From Paragorgia papillata (Eukaryota; Cnidaria; Anthozoa; Scleralcyonacea; Coralliidae), in the NCBI GenBank assembly GCA_035771165.1, contig JAWNZC010000294.1, positions 807,501 to 871,500 of the forward strand: a stretch of 64,000 bases of DNA, read 5' to 3'. This document shows positions 9,501 through 19,179 of the stretch, one piece after another. Every line of letters begins with the position of its first letter. The stretch's first letter is position 1. The notes under the pieces are model-generated. The model did not search any database and was not told the DNA's origin. It saw nothing but the letters and a program-made list of their open reading frames with translations. Made by a program: the position numbers and the translations under genes.

Positions 9501-12000
9501 TTTTGCCTCCACGTTGGGAGGTCAGTGAAAATGGCCCTAGCATCGGCTGGTCACATGACACCCAGAATATTGGGGTGTTTTGGCAAGAAAATTTATGCAG
9601 TCTGTGTTTTATTTTTTGTATAATACGTATACATGAATAATAAATGAGAAATATTTACCGCTCTGCCGACTCACTCATACCTTTATAATAAAAGCAACTA
9701 GCTGGCATTATTCATTATGATGCCCACACGATTATCCAGTCGAGGATAAATGTAAATGTCATGAACAACCTTATATCTAATGTTGTTCTTGACTTTAACC
9801 AAAGCTATCATTTCCATTTTTTGGATAAATTTTGTGGAGAAATTTGGGTTCTCGGTGATAGTGCCTTATGACGTACGCAAATTAATCATTGATGTTGAAA
9901 TCCATTATTGTTCTTGTGCATAGTTGTCCATTTGCGTACATCATAAGACACTGTTAACGATAGCCCAAATTTCTCCTAAACGAAGTATCCACGAGAAACT
10001 TTGAAAATTAATAGCTCGAAGACTATACACTAGTTTCTCTTGAAATTTTCAGTGGGTGCTCCTACCATGCATATTTGTTCATTAAAAATGCCAACCAGTT
10101 TTTCACTTCATAGTGTACATGTGGAACATGTGCAAAGTTGGTGTGATGTAAAAGACGTTTGGTAAACTTTTTCAAGATTCAAATGTTAATCTATGCAATT
10201 CAGATTTTTATGAATAAATTATACTCTATCTGAATTAATCGAATTTCTAACGCAGCCAATCAGAATATATAATCGACTAGCCGGTGCCAGGGCCATTTTC
10301 GTCAACCTACCAACGTGGAGTGGAGTAAAAATACCCTGGGTACAACACAATACAAGCTTTGTACCAACGAAGAATTTGCAGACCAACGAACGATTATTCA
10401 CAACAAGAATAAACATATATATATAGGTATATATATATATAGGTATATATATATGGTATGTATATATATATAGGTATATATATATATATACCTAACGTGA
10501 GTTGCTCAGCGGCTACTCGTCAGGGCATCACAATTACTACAACTTATGAAGTCAAGTCAAAAACTAAAATACTACAAATTTCTAAGGTCAGTTCAAGTTC
10601 AAATCCACAAAAATGTCCGGTTTATAAGTACCCCTTAACATTTTGACCGATTTTGGGCATTTTTTCAACTTTTGAAATTAGGCTAAAACACGAATATTTA
10701 GCACAAATAAAGCCTTCTTATTGTAATCTAAGCTGTAAAAAGCTTTATTTGAGCTAAATTATAATTTTTAAACCATATTTTGAAAGTTGAAAAATGGCCA
10801 AAAATCGGTCAAAAAGTAAAGGCTAACCTCTTAACATTTTGACCGATTTTGGGCATTATTTCAACTGTTGAAATCAGGCTAAAATATGAAGATTTAGCAC
10901 AAATAAAACCTTCTTGTTGCAATAGAGCTATATAAAGGCTTTATTTCAGCCAAATTATCATTTTCGGACCCTATTTTGAAAATTTAAAAAATGGCCAAAA
11001 TCGGTCAAAAAGTAAAGGCTAACCCCTTAACATTTTGATGGATTTGGGGCATTTTTTGAACTACTGAAATAAGGTTAAAATATGAGCATTTAGTACAAAA
11101 AAACATTGTTGCTACACATGCTAAGAAGGCTTTTGACCATATGTCAAAGCTTGAAAAAATGGCTAAAAGTAGTAAAAAAGTAGAGGCTAAGTCCGTAAAA
11201 TTCCTGAAAGTCTTTTTCACACCTTAAATTTACATTTCTAAAATTATTTACATACCTTAAATTCTTTACATTCCCAAAATTCTTTACTTTCCCAAAAAAA
11301 TTTACATTCGTGAAATTCTTTACAATCTTAAATTCTTTACATTTTCTAAAAAATTTTACATTCCTTAAATTTTTGACTTTTTAGATATTCTTTATATTCC
11401 AAAAATTACTTACATTCCTAAAATTTACATTCCTAAATTCTTTACATTCCTTCAATTTTTTACGTTTTTAAAATTCTTTACATTTCTTATTTTTTTACAT
11501 TTTTAAAATTCTTTACATTCCTTTTATGAAATTCTCTACATTTCTAAAATTCTTTACATTTATTTTTTACACATTTTTTAAATTCTTTACATTCCTTTAA
11601 TTCTTTATATTCCGGAAATGAAATTCTCCACATTCCTTAAATTCTTTATACTCCTGCAATTCTTTTCATTCTTTACACCCCATAAAAAGATGATCCCAAA
11701 GACTACACTCCTTTAATAAGAGACCACCCTTTTAGGAACGACCCCAACGAGGTCCATCTATTTGTTCAACCATCCCTTTTTGCACTTGGAGGCACGAGAT
11801 TATTCATATAAGCAATATATTGATTAAATATGTCTATTTCCGTTCTTGATTTATGAATAAAATATTATATCTTATAGATTGAAAGGTTCCGAAGTTTGAG
11901 AGATAGTGAAGGAAAAGCTTTAGTGAATAACTACCGCCCAGTGCAAAAACTAAATGGACGACCTGTGACGAGCAGCTTCCACATATTTCTCCATGACTAA
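2659..12000 (+). CDS. Alpha-carbonic anhydrase gene (5' end not in view)
   Basis: Alpha-class carbonic anhydrase, which hydrates CO2 to bicarbonate with a zinc ion. Exons: 2659-2978, 3181-3273, 4687-4750, 8078-8235, 11878-12000; all junctions are AG/GT and in phase, giving 251 codons after a split first codon. Zinc ligands are visible: QIHFHWG (His94/96 in CA II numbering) and EIHFVH (His119). Gate residues Glu106 (GSEHHF) and Thr199 (SLTTPPC) are present. Cysteines in YPACK and TPPC match the disulfide pair of secreted carbonic anhydrases, so an extracellular protein is likely. The His64 position reads NTGST, so the proton-shuttle histidine is replaced by Ser. The first coding exon (signal peptide and about 30 residues) was not found; a foldback element fills the sequence just upstream. 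The protein ends in FLHD-stop with no visible GPI or membrane tail. Family certain; exact paralogue unknown. Confidence 0.92.
3010..3130. repeat. Array of ACAAGCTTGT palindromes
   Basis: Repeated words TAACAAGCTTGT, AACAAGTTGT and CAAGCTTGTTG lie in the 202-bp intron between the first two visible carbonic anhydrase exons. Such self-complementary arrays are common in anthozoan introns as I recall. Confidence 0.65.
3181..3273 (+). CDS. Carbonic anhydrase exon with third zinc histidine
   Basis: 31 codons, phase 0 at both ends, beginning IHFVHYN and ending GVMVE. The first histidine is the third zinc ligand. GLAVLGVMVEV matches the conserved hydrophobic pocket strand. The acceptor is preceded by a good pyrimidine tract. 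Confidence 0.92.
4548..4602 (+). repeat. (TTGGTG)n microsatellite
   Basis: About nine hexamers 85 bp upstream of the short carbonic anhydrase exon. Intronic. Confidence 0.9.
4687..4750 (+). CDS. Carbonic anhydrase short exon (GKANPAFNNF)
   Basis: A 64-bp exon encoding IGKANPAFNNFLRHMNKVRMA plus one base. The usual carbonic anhydrase segment (VG.xNPxF) is expected here, and its phases (0 in, 1 out) are exactly those needed to join the flanking exons. Donor is GCCG|GTAAAG. Confidence 0.85.
5040..5440. repeat. Fragments of a GGGGG-rich 'ctggctacg' repeat
   Basis: GGGACTTAGCCAGAGGGGGA near 5067 and CCTGGCTACGTCCC near 5420 bracket G-runs and C-runs. The middle (GATTTCAAAATTTCCCGGGG) also resembles 53860 and 58850. 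Old copies of a dispersed family; no coding. Confidence 0.5.
5455..5790 (+). mobile_element. LINE 3' end (reverse-transcriptase element C-terminus)
   Basis: The open frame LELASFRSLMLSYYFTALVN TYNPDDPNC is typical of the C-terminal end of a cnidarian non-LTR retrotransposon ORF2. A 3' UTR follows, ending in an AATAAA-type simple tail (AATAAATAAATAATAAAA). It is heavily 5' truncated. Confidence 0.6.
5793..6895. mobile_element. Foldback pair of the 'gacaaagtaac' family around (TA)n
   Basis: The forward arm 5793-5975 contains ACTTAAAATGACAAAGTAAC, and the reverse arm is about 6690-6895. The same arm occurs at 8747, 27545, 29300, 34934, 35910, 37150 and 63420. A (TA)n array lies at 6555-6610. 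The centre (6000-6540) shows no gene. Confidence 0.6.
7234..7842. mobile_element. Non-autonomous hAT-like element with 8-bp target duplication
   Basis: Termini CAGGCACGTAGCCAGG and CCTGGCTACGTACCTG are inverted. Flanks TTTAGATT at 7226-7233 and 7843-7850 are identical. Interior G-rich and C-rich ends surround AT-rich sequence without a transposase. It lies just upstream of the fourth visible carbonic anhydrase exon. Confidence 0.85.
8078..8235 (+). CDS. Carbonic anhydrase exon with Thr199 motif
   Basis: Encodes QVHQFPAFDVQTLLPSNTKD through TPIEISQEQ, including SLTTPPCFDHVTWTVF, the catalytic threonine and the second disulfide cysteine. It starts two bases into a codon and ends in phase 0. 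A MITE begins about 40 bp after its donor. Confidence 0.93.
8277..8562. mobile_element. MITE family A, copy 1
   Basis: Ends ATATAACTGAACTACGGG and CCCGCAGTCCAGTTATAT are inverted. Inner arms AGATGGCGG.. and ..CCGCCATCTT also pair. A second copy is at 12393-12659. Intronic. Confidence 0.75.
8747..8915 (+). repeat. 'gacaaagtaac' family arm
   Basis: A single arm, TATTTGAAAGAACACTTAAA through TTGCTGTTATCAAACATA, directly upstream of a SINE. No partner arm is nearby. Confidence 0.6.
8930..9520 (+). mobile_element. 5S-rRNA-derived SINE with duplicated 3' region
   Basis: The head carries 5S-like internal promoter words: TTAGTACTTGGGTGGGTGAC then CGCTTGGGAA. The body has TTTTCCTCCCTCCATAAAAT and the tail GGATGATTAGCCCCCAGTCC. 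The tail block at about 9145-9340 is repeated at 9350-9515. Related copies are at 19180, 23170, 32489 (-) and 51960. It is not a functional 5S gene because the first third of 5S is absent or diverged. Confidence 0.75.
9521..10400. other. Carbonic anhydrase intron, nothing recognised
   Basis: AT-rich intronic sequence. Two stretches near 9840 and 9960 are loosely inverse (GAGAAATTTGGG / CCCAAATTTCTC with TTATGACGTACG / CGTACATCATAA), suggesting an old MITE of about 130 bp. No exon. Confidence 0.4.
10405..10492. repeat. (TA)n with interspersed TAGG
   Basis: Alternating TA tracts broken by AGG every 15-25 bp. Intronic microsatellite. Confidence 0.9.
10630..11210. repeat. Three tandem copies of a ~196-bp foldback unit
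   Basis: Units start with CTTAACATTTTGA at 10634, 10830 and 11026. Each unit is itself an inverted repeat, starting TTTTGACCGATTTTGG and ending CCAAAATCGGTCAAAA. The third copy is more diverged and truncated. Confidence 0.85.
11218..11690. repeat. Degenerate TTCTTTACATTCC minisatellite
   Basis: About 25 imperfect copies of a 13-20 bp unit related to AAATTCTTTACATTCC, adjoining the 196-bp tandem array. Intronic, before the last carbonic anhydrase exon. Confidence 0.8.
11878..12000 (+). CDS. Carbonic anhydrase terminal exon
   Basis: Acceptor after ATCTTATAG. Encodes IERFRSLRDSEGKALVNNYR through SFHIFLHD and a TAA stop. NNYRPVQKLNGRPV is the conserved C-terminal motif of alpha-carbonic anhydrases. 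Confidence 0.93.
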   Translation: MERFRSLRDSEGKALVNNYRPVQKLNGRPVTSSFHIFLHD

Positions 12001-12134
12001 CACAGTGTATTTGCCTCGCCTTGCTAGAGCATTGTTCTACCTTATAACTATCATTGCGTTAACATGTGGCTTGTTAATGGTTTCATGTGGATTATGCTAC
12101 TGTAGAATGGGTTTTGCTGGTAATGATATTTAAC

Positions 12135-12140
12135 AATAAA
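12135..12140 (+). terminator. Polyadenylation signal AATAAA of the carbonic anhydrase gene
   Basis: AATAAA 135 bp after the stop codon, followed within about 40 bp by a T-rich stretch. The canonical hexamer is well placed for the transcript end. Confidence 0.65.
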
Positions 12141-12222
12141 GATGCTATGTACATTTTGTACCGGATACTCATGTCTTTTTTAATAAACGCGTAAAACTTC
12201 ATTTATCGTAACCTCTGACTTA

Positions 12223-12383
12223 GGGGGCTTTCCATTTACACGGTTAGACCGGTCAGTCCGGTTAAATGGAACACGATTCGTTTGAGGCCTGGGATGGTCT
12301 GACTGGAAAATTTGGTCCTAATCAAAAGCAAGTCTACTCTGGCCGGACTGACCGCTCTTAACCTTGTCAATTGGAAAGCGCCC
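12223..12383. mobile_element. 161-bp MITE with TTA target duplication
   Basis: Ends GGGGGCTTTCCATTTACACG and AATTGGAAAGCGCCC are inverted, with GGTCAGTCCGG / CCGGACTGACC inside. Flanks are TTA on both sides, as for Tourist/Harbinger-like MITEs. It starts about 220 bp after the carbonic anhydrase stop. Confidence 0.75.
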
Positions 12384-12392
12384 TTATATATA

Positions 12393-12659
12393 ATATAACT
12401 GGAGTAGACTGTGGGCGCTCTATATCGACGACTAGCAACAAGTGACCAATCCAAAATGGTGGTTTATGGGTCCTTTCTCCCAAAGTAGTAACCGCTGACC
12501 TTTTTTTCATAAATAAATGTATATGCGGGCGACCCACAGTCAAGTAAACATACCAGGGCAGAATACGGTCAGCAGTCGCTACAATGGGAGAAAAAACTCC
12601 TACTTCCGCCATCTTTGTTTGGTCACTTTTTGCACGGGATCCGCAGTCCAGTTGTATAT
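12393..12659. mobile_element. MITE family A, copy 2
   Basis: Same family as 8277-8562: ends ATATAACTGGAGTAGACTGT and GCAGTCCAGTTGTATAT, inner AAAATGGTGG / CCGCCATCTT. It is immediately flanked by two other MITEs. Confidence 0.75.
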
Positions 12660-12668
12660 AGGTCGGTG

Positions 12669-13037
12669 CATAGAGATCATAAATAAAACTAGAGGGGGCA
12701 TTGGGGGGAAACTCCAGTCCAACGCGGGTAACCAATGGAAGGATGCCATCTTTTGTCAGTCGGGGTGCAAAATTGGAAACCCGGATATAAAACAACTCTG
12801 TCCAAGTACTTTTCCTACTATCCGAGAGCTAACCCGGATGATCCCGGATGTAAAACTACTCGGTCACAGACCTGTTGCTATCCGAGAGCTCTCGGGTAGT
12901 ATGGAAAGCACTGGGACCGAGTAGTTTTACATCCGGGTTGGCAATTTTGCCCCCCAACTGATCCAAGATGCCAGCCTTCAAATGGTTACCCGATTTTGGC
13001 CCGAATGCCCCCTCTAGTTTTATTTATGATCTCTATG
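12669..13037. mobile_element. hAT-like MITE with 8-bp target duplication
   Basis: Termini CATAGAGATCATAAATAAAA and their exact inverse end at 13037. Flanks GGTCGGTG at 12661-12668 and 13038-13045 are identical. A second, inner inverted repeat (ATCCGGG and CCCGGAT words, with ACTACTCGGTC / GACCGAGTAGT) suggests a nested palindrome. Confidence 0.88.
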
Positions 13038-13429
13038 GGTCGGTGATGGTAACATTCTCGTCCCCAGAGGCCACGATCCTTTTGGTCAGTGCCAAAGTGT
13101 TTTGGACAACCGTAACCACTTCATGTAAGGTCCACATAGCTTTAGGCACGTTTGGCCGGGTAGGGTAGTAATGTTGGGGTCAGTACCATAAGAAACAAAC
13201 ACAAACCACCATACATATCTTATATAACCACTGGTAAAAATGTATATCAGCTATTATGTGGACCTAACACGAAGTCTCTGGCCGGTCCCGATTTCAAGTT
13301 TTCGCGTTTCGCGGACATCCGGTCTTTCTGCGCAGTCTCCACACATTCTCAGGCTTTCAACATCTGACGCCGCAGAATTCATTCTCGTACTGACCGTAGT
13401 TCAATTTTGCATTTGCAAATAGTATTATA

Positions 13430-13975
13430 ACATGGTTTTGATATAGCAACATTTGATTGGCTGTCGTGCGTGCTCCATAACTCGATGTAGCACGGCAAAA
13501 AAGCGCGGGGGAAAATTTCAAAACAAAACTGAGTTTTAAATTGACCTTTAAATTGACCTTTTATGGCCTTTTATATTATCAAAATACCGAGTCATTTAAT
13601 TTTATTGAGTAATAAAGGACAACGACCCAGAAGACATAAACTGGGCCTGGGTAACCGAGTTTAAACTGTCCTTTTCGTTGGATTTTAGTGAACAAAAAAG
13701 ACCTGGCTACGAAAGTAGAAAAACGCAACAACCAAAACGATTCGCCGGCTTGTGAAAGGATTTAATGTTATGTTATAAAAGAAATGGCTCATGGTTTAGT
13801 GTGCTCCATCGAGTTATGGATGCACTTGGTAAATTGGGAGAGCACTAAAAAATCTAGAGTTAATCTCGGCTACGCCTCGACCAACTCTTACGATTTTTTC
13901 GTGCTCTCCAAATTTCCCGCGTGCACCATAACTCGATGGAGCACGCTAAACCATGAGCCAATTCTTAATTGGAAT
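13430..13975. mobile_element. MITE family B with 180-bp hairpin
   Basis: The hairpin arms are ATGGCTCATGGTTTAGTGTG (13783 on) and CACGCTAAACCATGAGCCAA (ends about 13963), with CTCCATCGAGTTATGG inside. A related copy is at 35090-35475 and a degraded one at 62480-63260. Confidence 0.75.
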
Positions 13976-14036
13976 GGGCTCTTGCAGTGACGTCAAAGTC
14001 GCAATGTTGGGTGACAACTTCAAAGTACCGACCAAT

Positions 14037-15147
14037 CTCGTTCCCAGAGCCCACGTTCCCCACCCGGGAAACGAGAGACTCTGGGATAATCCGTTTCAAA
14101 TCGCTACGTTATTGGCTGAATAGTGAGCATGAGTTGGTCTGAAGTGTCCGGAAGTAGAATTAATAAAACCAAAATAACAAAGATGTCGGACGACAAGACT
14201 CCAGTGAAGACGTTGCCGCGATCGATATCTTCGCCGTATGTGTGTAGATGCTGTAACTCGAGCTTCGCCGGCAACCCCATTGACTTGTTTGGGGAAAAGT
14301 CAAACAAGGAGAACATACTATCCAGGTTCCGCTTGGATATTTACCCATGCGTACCTCAACCGGAATAACAAGAATCCTGTGATTTGAAACGGATTATCCC
14401 AGAGTCCACGAAGGAAATCGCATAGAAAATCGGCCACTTTCATGGGGCAGTTCGCAGGCCACGCGCGTGCTGGCTCAAGTGAGTTGTCGGCCGAGCTTGA
14501 TGAAATTTACTAAATTCTAAACACACACACGCAAAACAATAACAGGTGAACTGTCCATATATAGCCAAAAACAAAATCAAGACAAAGAAAAAATCAATCA
14601 AAGTTATTTGATAGTTGAGATCTTTATTCACCCTCCATAGTTGATTGGGTTTGTTTTATGTCAACTCGTCACTTCGTTAGTCGTCAAGTACTCAAGTATT
14701 TAAAGGCCAATTGGGTACACAAATCTGCCAACAAAACAAAACAACCCGACTTCCTTTGGGGGTAGTTACCGGCCAACAAACAACAGATTTTAGTCATTTT
14801 ACATGGAAGTTTACGATACTAGATCGCACCTTGTTCTTCGTCTAATTTTTCCGCCATATTTGATTTCAAGTCAGCAAATGCTTGATATCCTACAATATCC
14901 CTTGTATCCTCTTCAACGGATCCATTATTGTCCTTTATCTTCCCAATTTTATCGTATGAACCCACATGTACCAACAACGCTCGCTTGGTCTCGCGTGTAT
15001 CGATGACGTTTACACGCAAGATATTCGTTCTACGCATGCGTAGCTGATCCAGGTCGGCCTGGATTAGGTCCCAGTCGACAGCCGCAATGTCCGATCGTGC
15101 TCTCGTTTCCCGGGTGGGGAACGTGGGCTCTGGGAACGAGATTGAGT
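14037..15147. mobile_element. TIR element carrying a Cys-containing exon, copy 1
   Basis: Ends CTCGTTCCCAGAGCCCACGT and ACGTGGGCTCTGGGAACGAG are inverted, with CACCCGGGAAACGAGAG next to them. A shorter copy lies inverted at 29585-29988. It contains the frame at 14181-14365, then about 700 bp of non-coding sequence absent from the short copy. Confidence 0.75.
14181..14365 (+). pseudogene. Transposon-borne exon fragment, CRCC/LFGEKS type
   Basis: Reads [49 protein letters not shown]. The CxxC and LFG spacing recall the N-terminus of ZAD-like zinc-finger domains, but the second Cys pair is missing. The same peptide is encoded in inverted copy 2 (about 29660-29840 minus), so it is older than the split of the copies. 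Likely a relic of a transposon gene or a captured host exon. Confidence 0.45.
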
Positions 15148-15171
15148 ACCGACGTATAGTGGACCAGATAA

Positions 15172-15402
15172 TGAAACCCAGCTTGGGAATACGTCAGAGA
15201 TCTCAATATGCTTCGTCACGTAATCGTCAACCTGGCGAATGGAGAATTCGAATATTGTAGAACTCTTGACGAAGGGATTTAGCAAATTAAGATTACTGTA
15301 GACCTTCGGGTTACGTTTTATGGAAAACATTATAGCGTCCATCCGTTTATTGCATCTGCACATTGTTCGAAAGCTGATATATAACTGGCTACAAGACTGC
15401 AG
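15172..15402 (-). CDS. Unassigned open frame, possible exon or transposon remnant
   Basis: An open minus-strand frame with natural-looking composition: CRCNKRMDAIMFSIKRNPKV, then YSNLNLLNPFVKSSTIFEFS and IRQVDDYVTKHIEISDVFPSW. I do not recognise the family. It adjoins the end of the TIR element at 15147 and has no clear start or splice sites. It could be an isolated exon of a host gene or a fragment of a larger transposon gene. Confidence 0.25.
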
Positions 15403-15589
15403 CAAAACAATTGGTCATTTTATGAACGCATACAAAAAATAGAGCTTCTGTTTATTAAAGTTTTCATTCCAATTCGAAATGCTATAAGCGTTTATAGTTT
15501 TTCTTTTATTTAACACCTCTGACTGAAGACGTTGTTTCTGTTCAGCAAGGGCGGACATAAACAGCGTTTTCACTTTATTAATTTATCTA

Positions 15590-16062
15590 TTTTTACTCTC
15601 GCTCATCCTCTTTATTGATTATCTTACTTTAAAGATCCCCTTTAGTAGAACTGAAGCATTTAAGAATTCTTATTTTGTCCGCGTGTGTCGTTTATGGAAT
15701 ATTTTACCATTACATATTAGAGAGTCGGAATCACTTCTTGGATTTAGGAGAAAGCTTATTAATTTCTACTCCGATAAATTTTTGTCTAATACCTCTCTTT
15801 TTGAATAATTATTTTCTAAACTTTCTGTTTGTTTTTAAAAACATTAGTATCTGTATCGTATGTCAGTAATATTGTGATTTATTGTATTGTATTGGCGGTT
15901 TATGTTATGGAAACATGATTTCTGTTTTAAACTGACCATAAATTGCATTATTATTGTAATTAATTATTATAATTATTTCTGTAATATGCTAATTTAGAAA
16001 CTGATTAAAATTAAAAATTAAAATTAAAATTAAAATTAAATTAAATTAAATTAAATTAAATT
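15590..16062 (+). mobile_element. LINE 3' end with (TTAAA)n-type tail
   Basis: The frame RTEAFKNSYFVRVCRLWNIL then PLHIRESESLLGFRRKLINF to a stop near 15806 is the C-terminal signature (S.FVR...LWN.LP..IR) of CR1/jockey-like ORF2. A 3' UTR and a tail of TTAAAAT/TTAAA repeats (16009-16061) follow. 5' truncated. Confidence 0.8.
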
Positions 16063-16104
16063 TACACCCCCTCCTTTTACTCATCGACGGTATGAATAGC
16101 AAAT

Positions 16105-16430
16105 GTCTTTCGCATCTCATTATCTATTTGTTATTGTTATTTTGCTTTGATTGGCTAATTTTTCGCATCTCATTATCAATTTGTTATTGTCAGTTTTATC
16201 TGATTGGCTTATTTTTGGTCACATGATTACCTTTCGTATATCAGCTCATTGTTTGTTTACACTCTTTACGTTTCTCTCTGACGAAGGGCCTTCGCTCGAA
16301 ACGTTAGATTCCTACGTTCTCTGTTTCGGCAGTATATCTAACCTAAGTTACTATATTTCGATTGTTGTTTCAACACTGCCTACGCAGCACGCTACTTTTA
16401 TTTCACTATTTACTATAATCCTCTGAAAAT
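16105..16430. repeat. Short tandem duplication and repeat-derived sequence
   Basis: TTCGCATCTCATTATC is present twice, about 55 bp apart (16107 and 16162), each followed by ATTTGTTATTGT. Downstream is a CTGACGA...CGAAAC block (16278-16301) and the words GTTCTCTGTTTCGGCAGTAT, which recur at 43350. Confidence 0.55.
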
Positions 16431-17384
16431 TGGCAGTTTGGTAGATAAATATCACAGCAAAAAAAGTGTGTCTGGGTTTGTAAAAATTCCAAATACATTT
16501 AGAGTTATCGAATTTTTACTATTACAGCTAAAACACAATCTCACATGAGGTTGAATGGGCTTGCATAAAACGCCGGAAAACGATAAATATTGAAAATTTT
16601 ACAATTCCCAGACACACTTTTGTCACCAGAATATTAATTTACTCGAATATCAAGTTTTAGATGATTCTGATAAATTCGTATTCACTTACAGCTCTTTAAA
16701 GTTCTTACTTTAGCTCAAAACATTTCTTTGAGAAAAAGCCGTGTGAAAGAAACCTCTTGGCACATTCACACAAAGTAAATAATGCGCGTTTTCCTTGTTT
16801 AGAAATAAAAAATATGATTTCCTTCCCAGAATCTTAATACCCTCATAAAACACTTTCAGCGAAAAAAAAATCCAATAAATATGGTTTGAAGGTCAACAGT
16901 AACCTTAAAGGATTAAATTTCTGAACTTACGGTGTTTACAAACACCGCTGCCAAACGTTTGCGCATGCGTGAATTCACTGAGTAAACATTGCAAGAGAAG
17001 TGGGAACTAGCCGTGGCGACAACAACCAGACAGTGAAGAATAAGTAAGACTCGACTATTCATTTGTGCTGTAAAAAAAGGGTAGAGAAAATTACGAAGGG
17101 TTAATTTCAGAATATGTTACAATATTGACAAAGAAGCCATGCACAAATTACCTACCTTATCTTTTTGGTAGTATGCTTATATTTTTAACTTTTGTGTCGG
17201 ACTCTCGGACCAGTCCAAATATTTAAGTGTTTTCCCGCTCTTTTTTTCCAAAGCTCTTTCTTTTTTCGACTTTCGGTAAGTAGTCACCAAATTTAACAAG
17301 CGAAAAGTCCATTAACATGAAATTTTAGAAAGACAAGATACTTGCATTTTTGCTCAGAAGAACCCAAATATTTTGAATATATAT
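16431..17384. other. Non-coding, nothing recognised
   Basis: AT-rich sequence without splice-compatible frames. There is a short hairpin CGGTGTTTACAAACACCG at 16931-16948. No gene seen. Confidence 0.5.
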
Positions 17385-17634
17385 TATATGGCACAAGTTG
17401 AAATCATGTGTTCTCATTGGCTGAGACGCGTCACGTGCCGGTCGATTACATTACGGGTTTTGCCAGCCATTTTGTTTACAAAAGCTACAACGGGAGAAAA
17501 CCGCCAACATTTTATGAATTCAATAACCTAAGCAATAAATTATGTATGAGTGGGACGATGAGCAATCTGGAAGTGAGTTTTAGTATTCCGAAAGCGATAA
17601 TAAAAGCAACAACATTGAAAACGACGAGTCTACG

Positions 17635-18307
17635 TCACACGCTCGAGGCTCTCTCCTCCGCAGAGGTTCTTTCGGAGATCGGCTATGTCGGGGATCGTCG
17701 GAGATGCGTCGAAATCGTCAGCTGTACATAAGGAGTGCGGGCGGATAGCGAAAGAGAAAGAGAAAGCGAAAAAAGAACCTCGGCCAGATTTCTGTGTCAA
17801 TATGGCGGCATCAGGGGGGTGTCAATAACTTTTGGAACTGCGGGTTGTAGAAAACATCTCGAATATAGCAGAAGGTTACACGACCACAGTTAATTGAATG
17901 TGTGGACAAACTAGGAAAGTTCGTTGTTTCAATGTGAGCTACACGTTGGCCGATATAAGTATGTTATCCTCTGGTTCGTCTGATATATTTAACGGCAATT
18001 ATATTTTGTCTTTTTTACAAGAAGAGTATATTGAGCATATTTTGTCTTTTTTACAAGAAAGACATATTATAAACATGTCATAATCACTTACCAACAAATG
18101 TTACTAATATAGACGTGGATGCAAGAAACCGACATCTTCTGCAAGAAACCGACAGAAATCTGTCAGAGGTTAAATGTAATTTTCCGTTGGACTAGTTTCG
18201 CCCGCACTACTTATGTCCAGCTGACGCCTCCGAGCATCTCCGACGACCCCCGAAACCTCCAATCCCCGAAATTTAACCTCTGCGGAGGAGAGAGCGCTCG
18301 AGGTCAC
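17635..18307. mobile_element. ~670-bp element with ~108-bp terminal inverted repeats
   Basis: The left arm (CTCTCTCCTCCGCAGAGG to AAGGAGTGCGGGCG, 17645-17743) and right arm (GCCCGCACTACTTATG to CCTCTGCGGAGGAGAGAG, 18199-18297) are inverse. The interior has two copies of ATTTTGTCTTTTTTACAAGA (about 18002 and 18038). No transposase. Confidence 0.7.
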
Positions 18308-18389
18308 GCTATAAGTACGTATCATGTGAGGCAATGTAAGATATGTTGTTTCAAAAAGCCATATAATAATCTTATTATTAACCTCGACT

Positions 18390-18510
18390 GCTTGGTCATT
18401 ACGGAGAAATATCAGACCTCGGTCTTTTATGTACGAATCTCGTTCTACGAGCTCGGGCCGTACTGTCAAGACCTCGCTCTGATATTTCTCCGTAATGACT
18501 GCTCGCTTAA
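18390..18510. repeat. ~110-bp palindrome
   Basis: GTCATTACGGAGAAATATCA and TGATATTTCTCCGTAATGAC are exact inverted arms around GACCTCGGTC / GACCTCGCTC. The TTACGGAGAAAT word also occurs in the composite repeats at 430 and 62110. Confidence 0.8.
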
Positions 18511-18854
18511 TAAAATCCTCACGTGTGAGATAAACTCATTTGCATATTGAGAAATATTGAAAAAAAAATAGAATATTCTATTCTATTAAAGCTGGGTTTG
18601 TTCAGGTTTTAGGTTCATTGCACAGGCAGACATGTACAAGAGATGTTCCAAGAATGTCAGAGTCAAATGATACAAGAGTAAAGAGTACCATGCGCAAGCG
18701 CATAAACCCTTCGTTTTGAAAAAATTCATGAACAAATTCAAAGCAATTCAACATGGCGTCGTAATAAGTGTTGTATTACTTGTACTTGATTTGTGTTATG
18801 AATTGGAGTAGAAAGATCGTTTTTAAATAAAAAACAATTGAATGTACTTACTTC

Positions 18855-18950
18855 TTCATCGCTTATAGTAGAATGTTCTTCTTCAGTTTCTATATTTTCC
18901 GTAATTGAATCGGTATCATCAAAAACCGAACCTACATCGCTTTCCGCCAT
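18855..18950 (-). CDS. Possible orphan 5' exon encoding an acidic peptide
   Basis: ATG in good context (AAAATGGCG) opens MAESDVGSVFDDTDSITENI ETEEEHSTISDEE followed by a strong donor GTAAGT. No downstream exon was found on this strand. Similar acidic starts occur near 21381-21560 (-), so this may be the first exon of a transposon family or a captured host exon. Confidence 0.3.
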
Positions 18951-19179
18951 TTTGCGTTAGCGCGCCCCCGCAGATACAAATCACTAATCAGCGGTCAATT
19001 ATATCACGTGGTACACAACACTGTGCCTTTAACGTAAATTATGTAAAATACATGTAGCTTTTAGATAGACTGCGCCAACAGCTGTATAATTTAATATAGT
19101 TCTGAAATTCTTGGAGCATCTTGTGTATATATCTGCTCGTGTAATAAACCTAAACTCTGCCCAAACCAGCTTTTATAGG

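Noticed and set aside
10630..11210. CRISPR-like regular repeats
   Set aside because: Eukaryotic setting, long hairpin units with no spacers of constant size.
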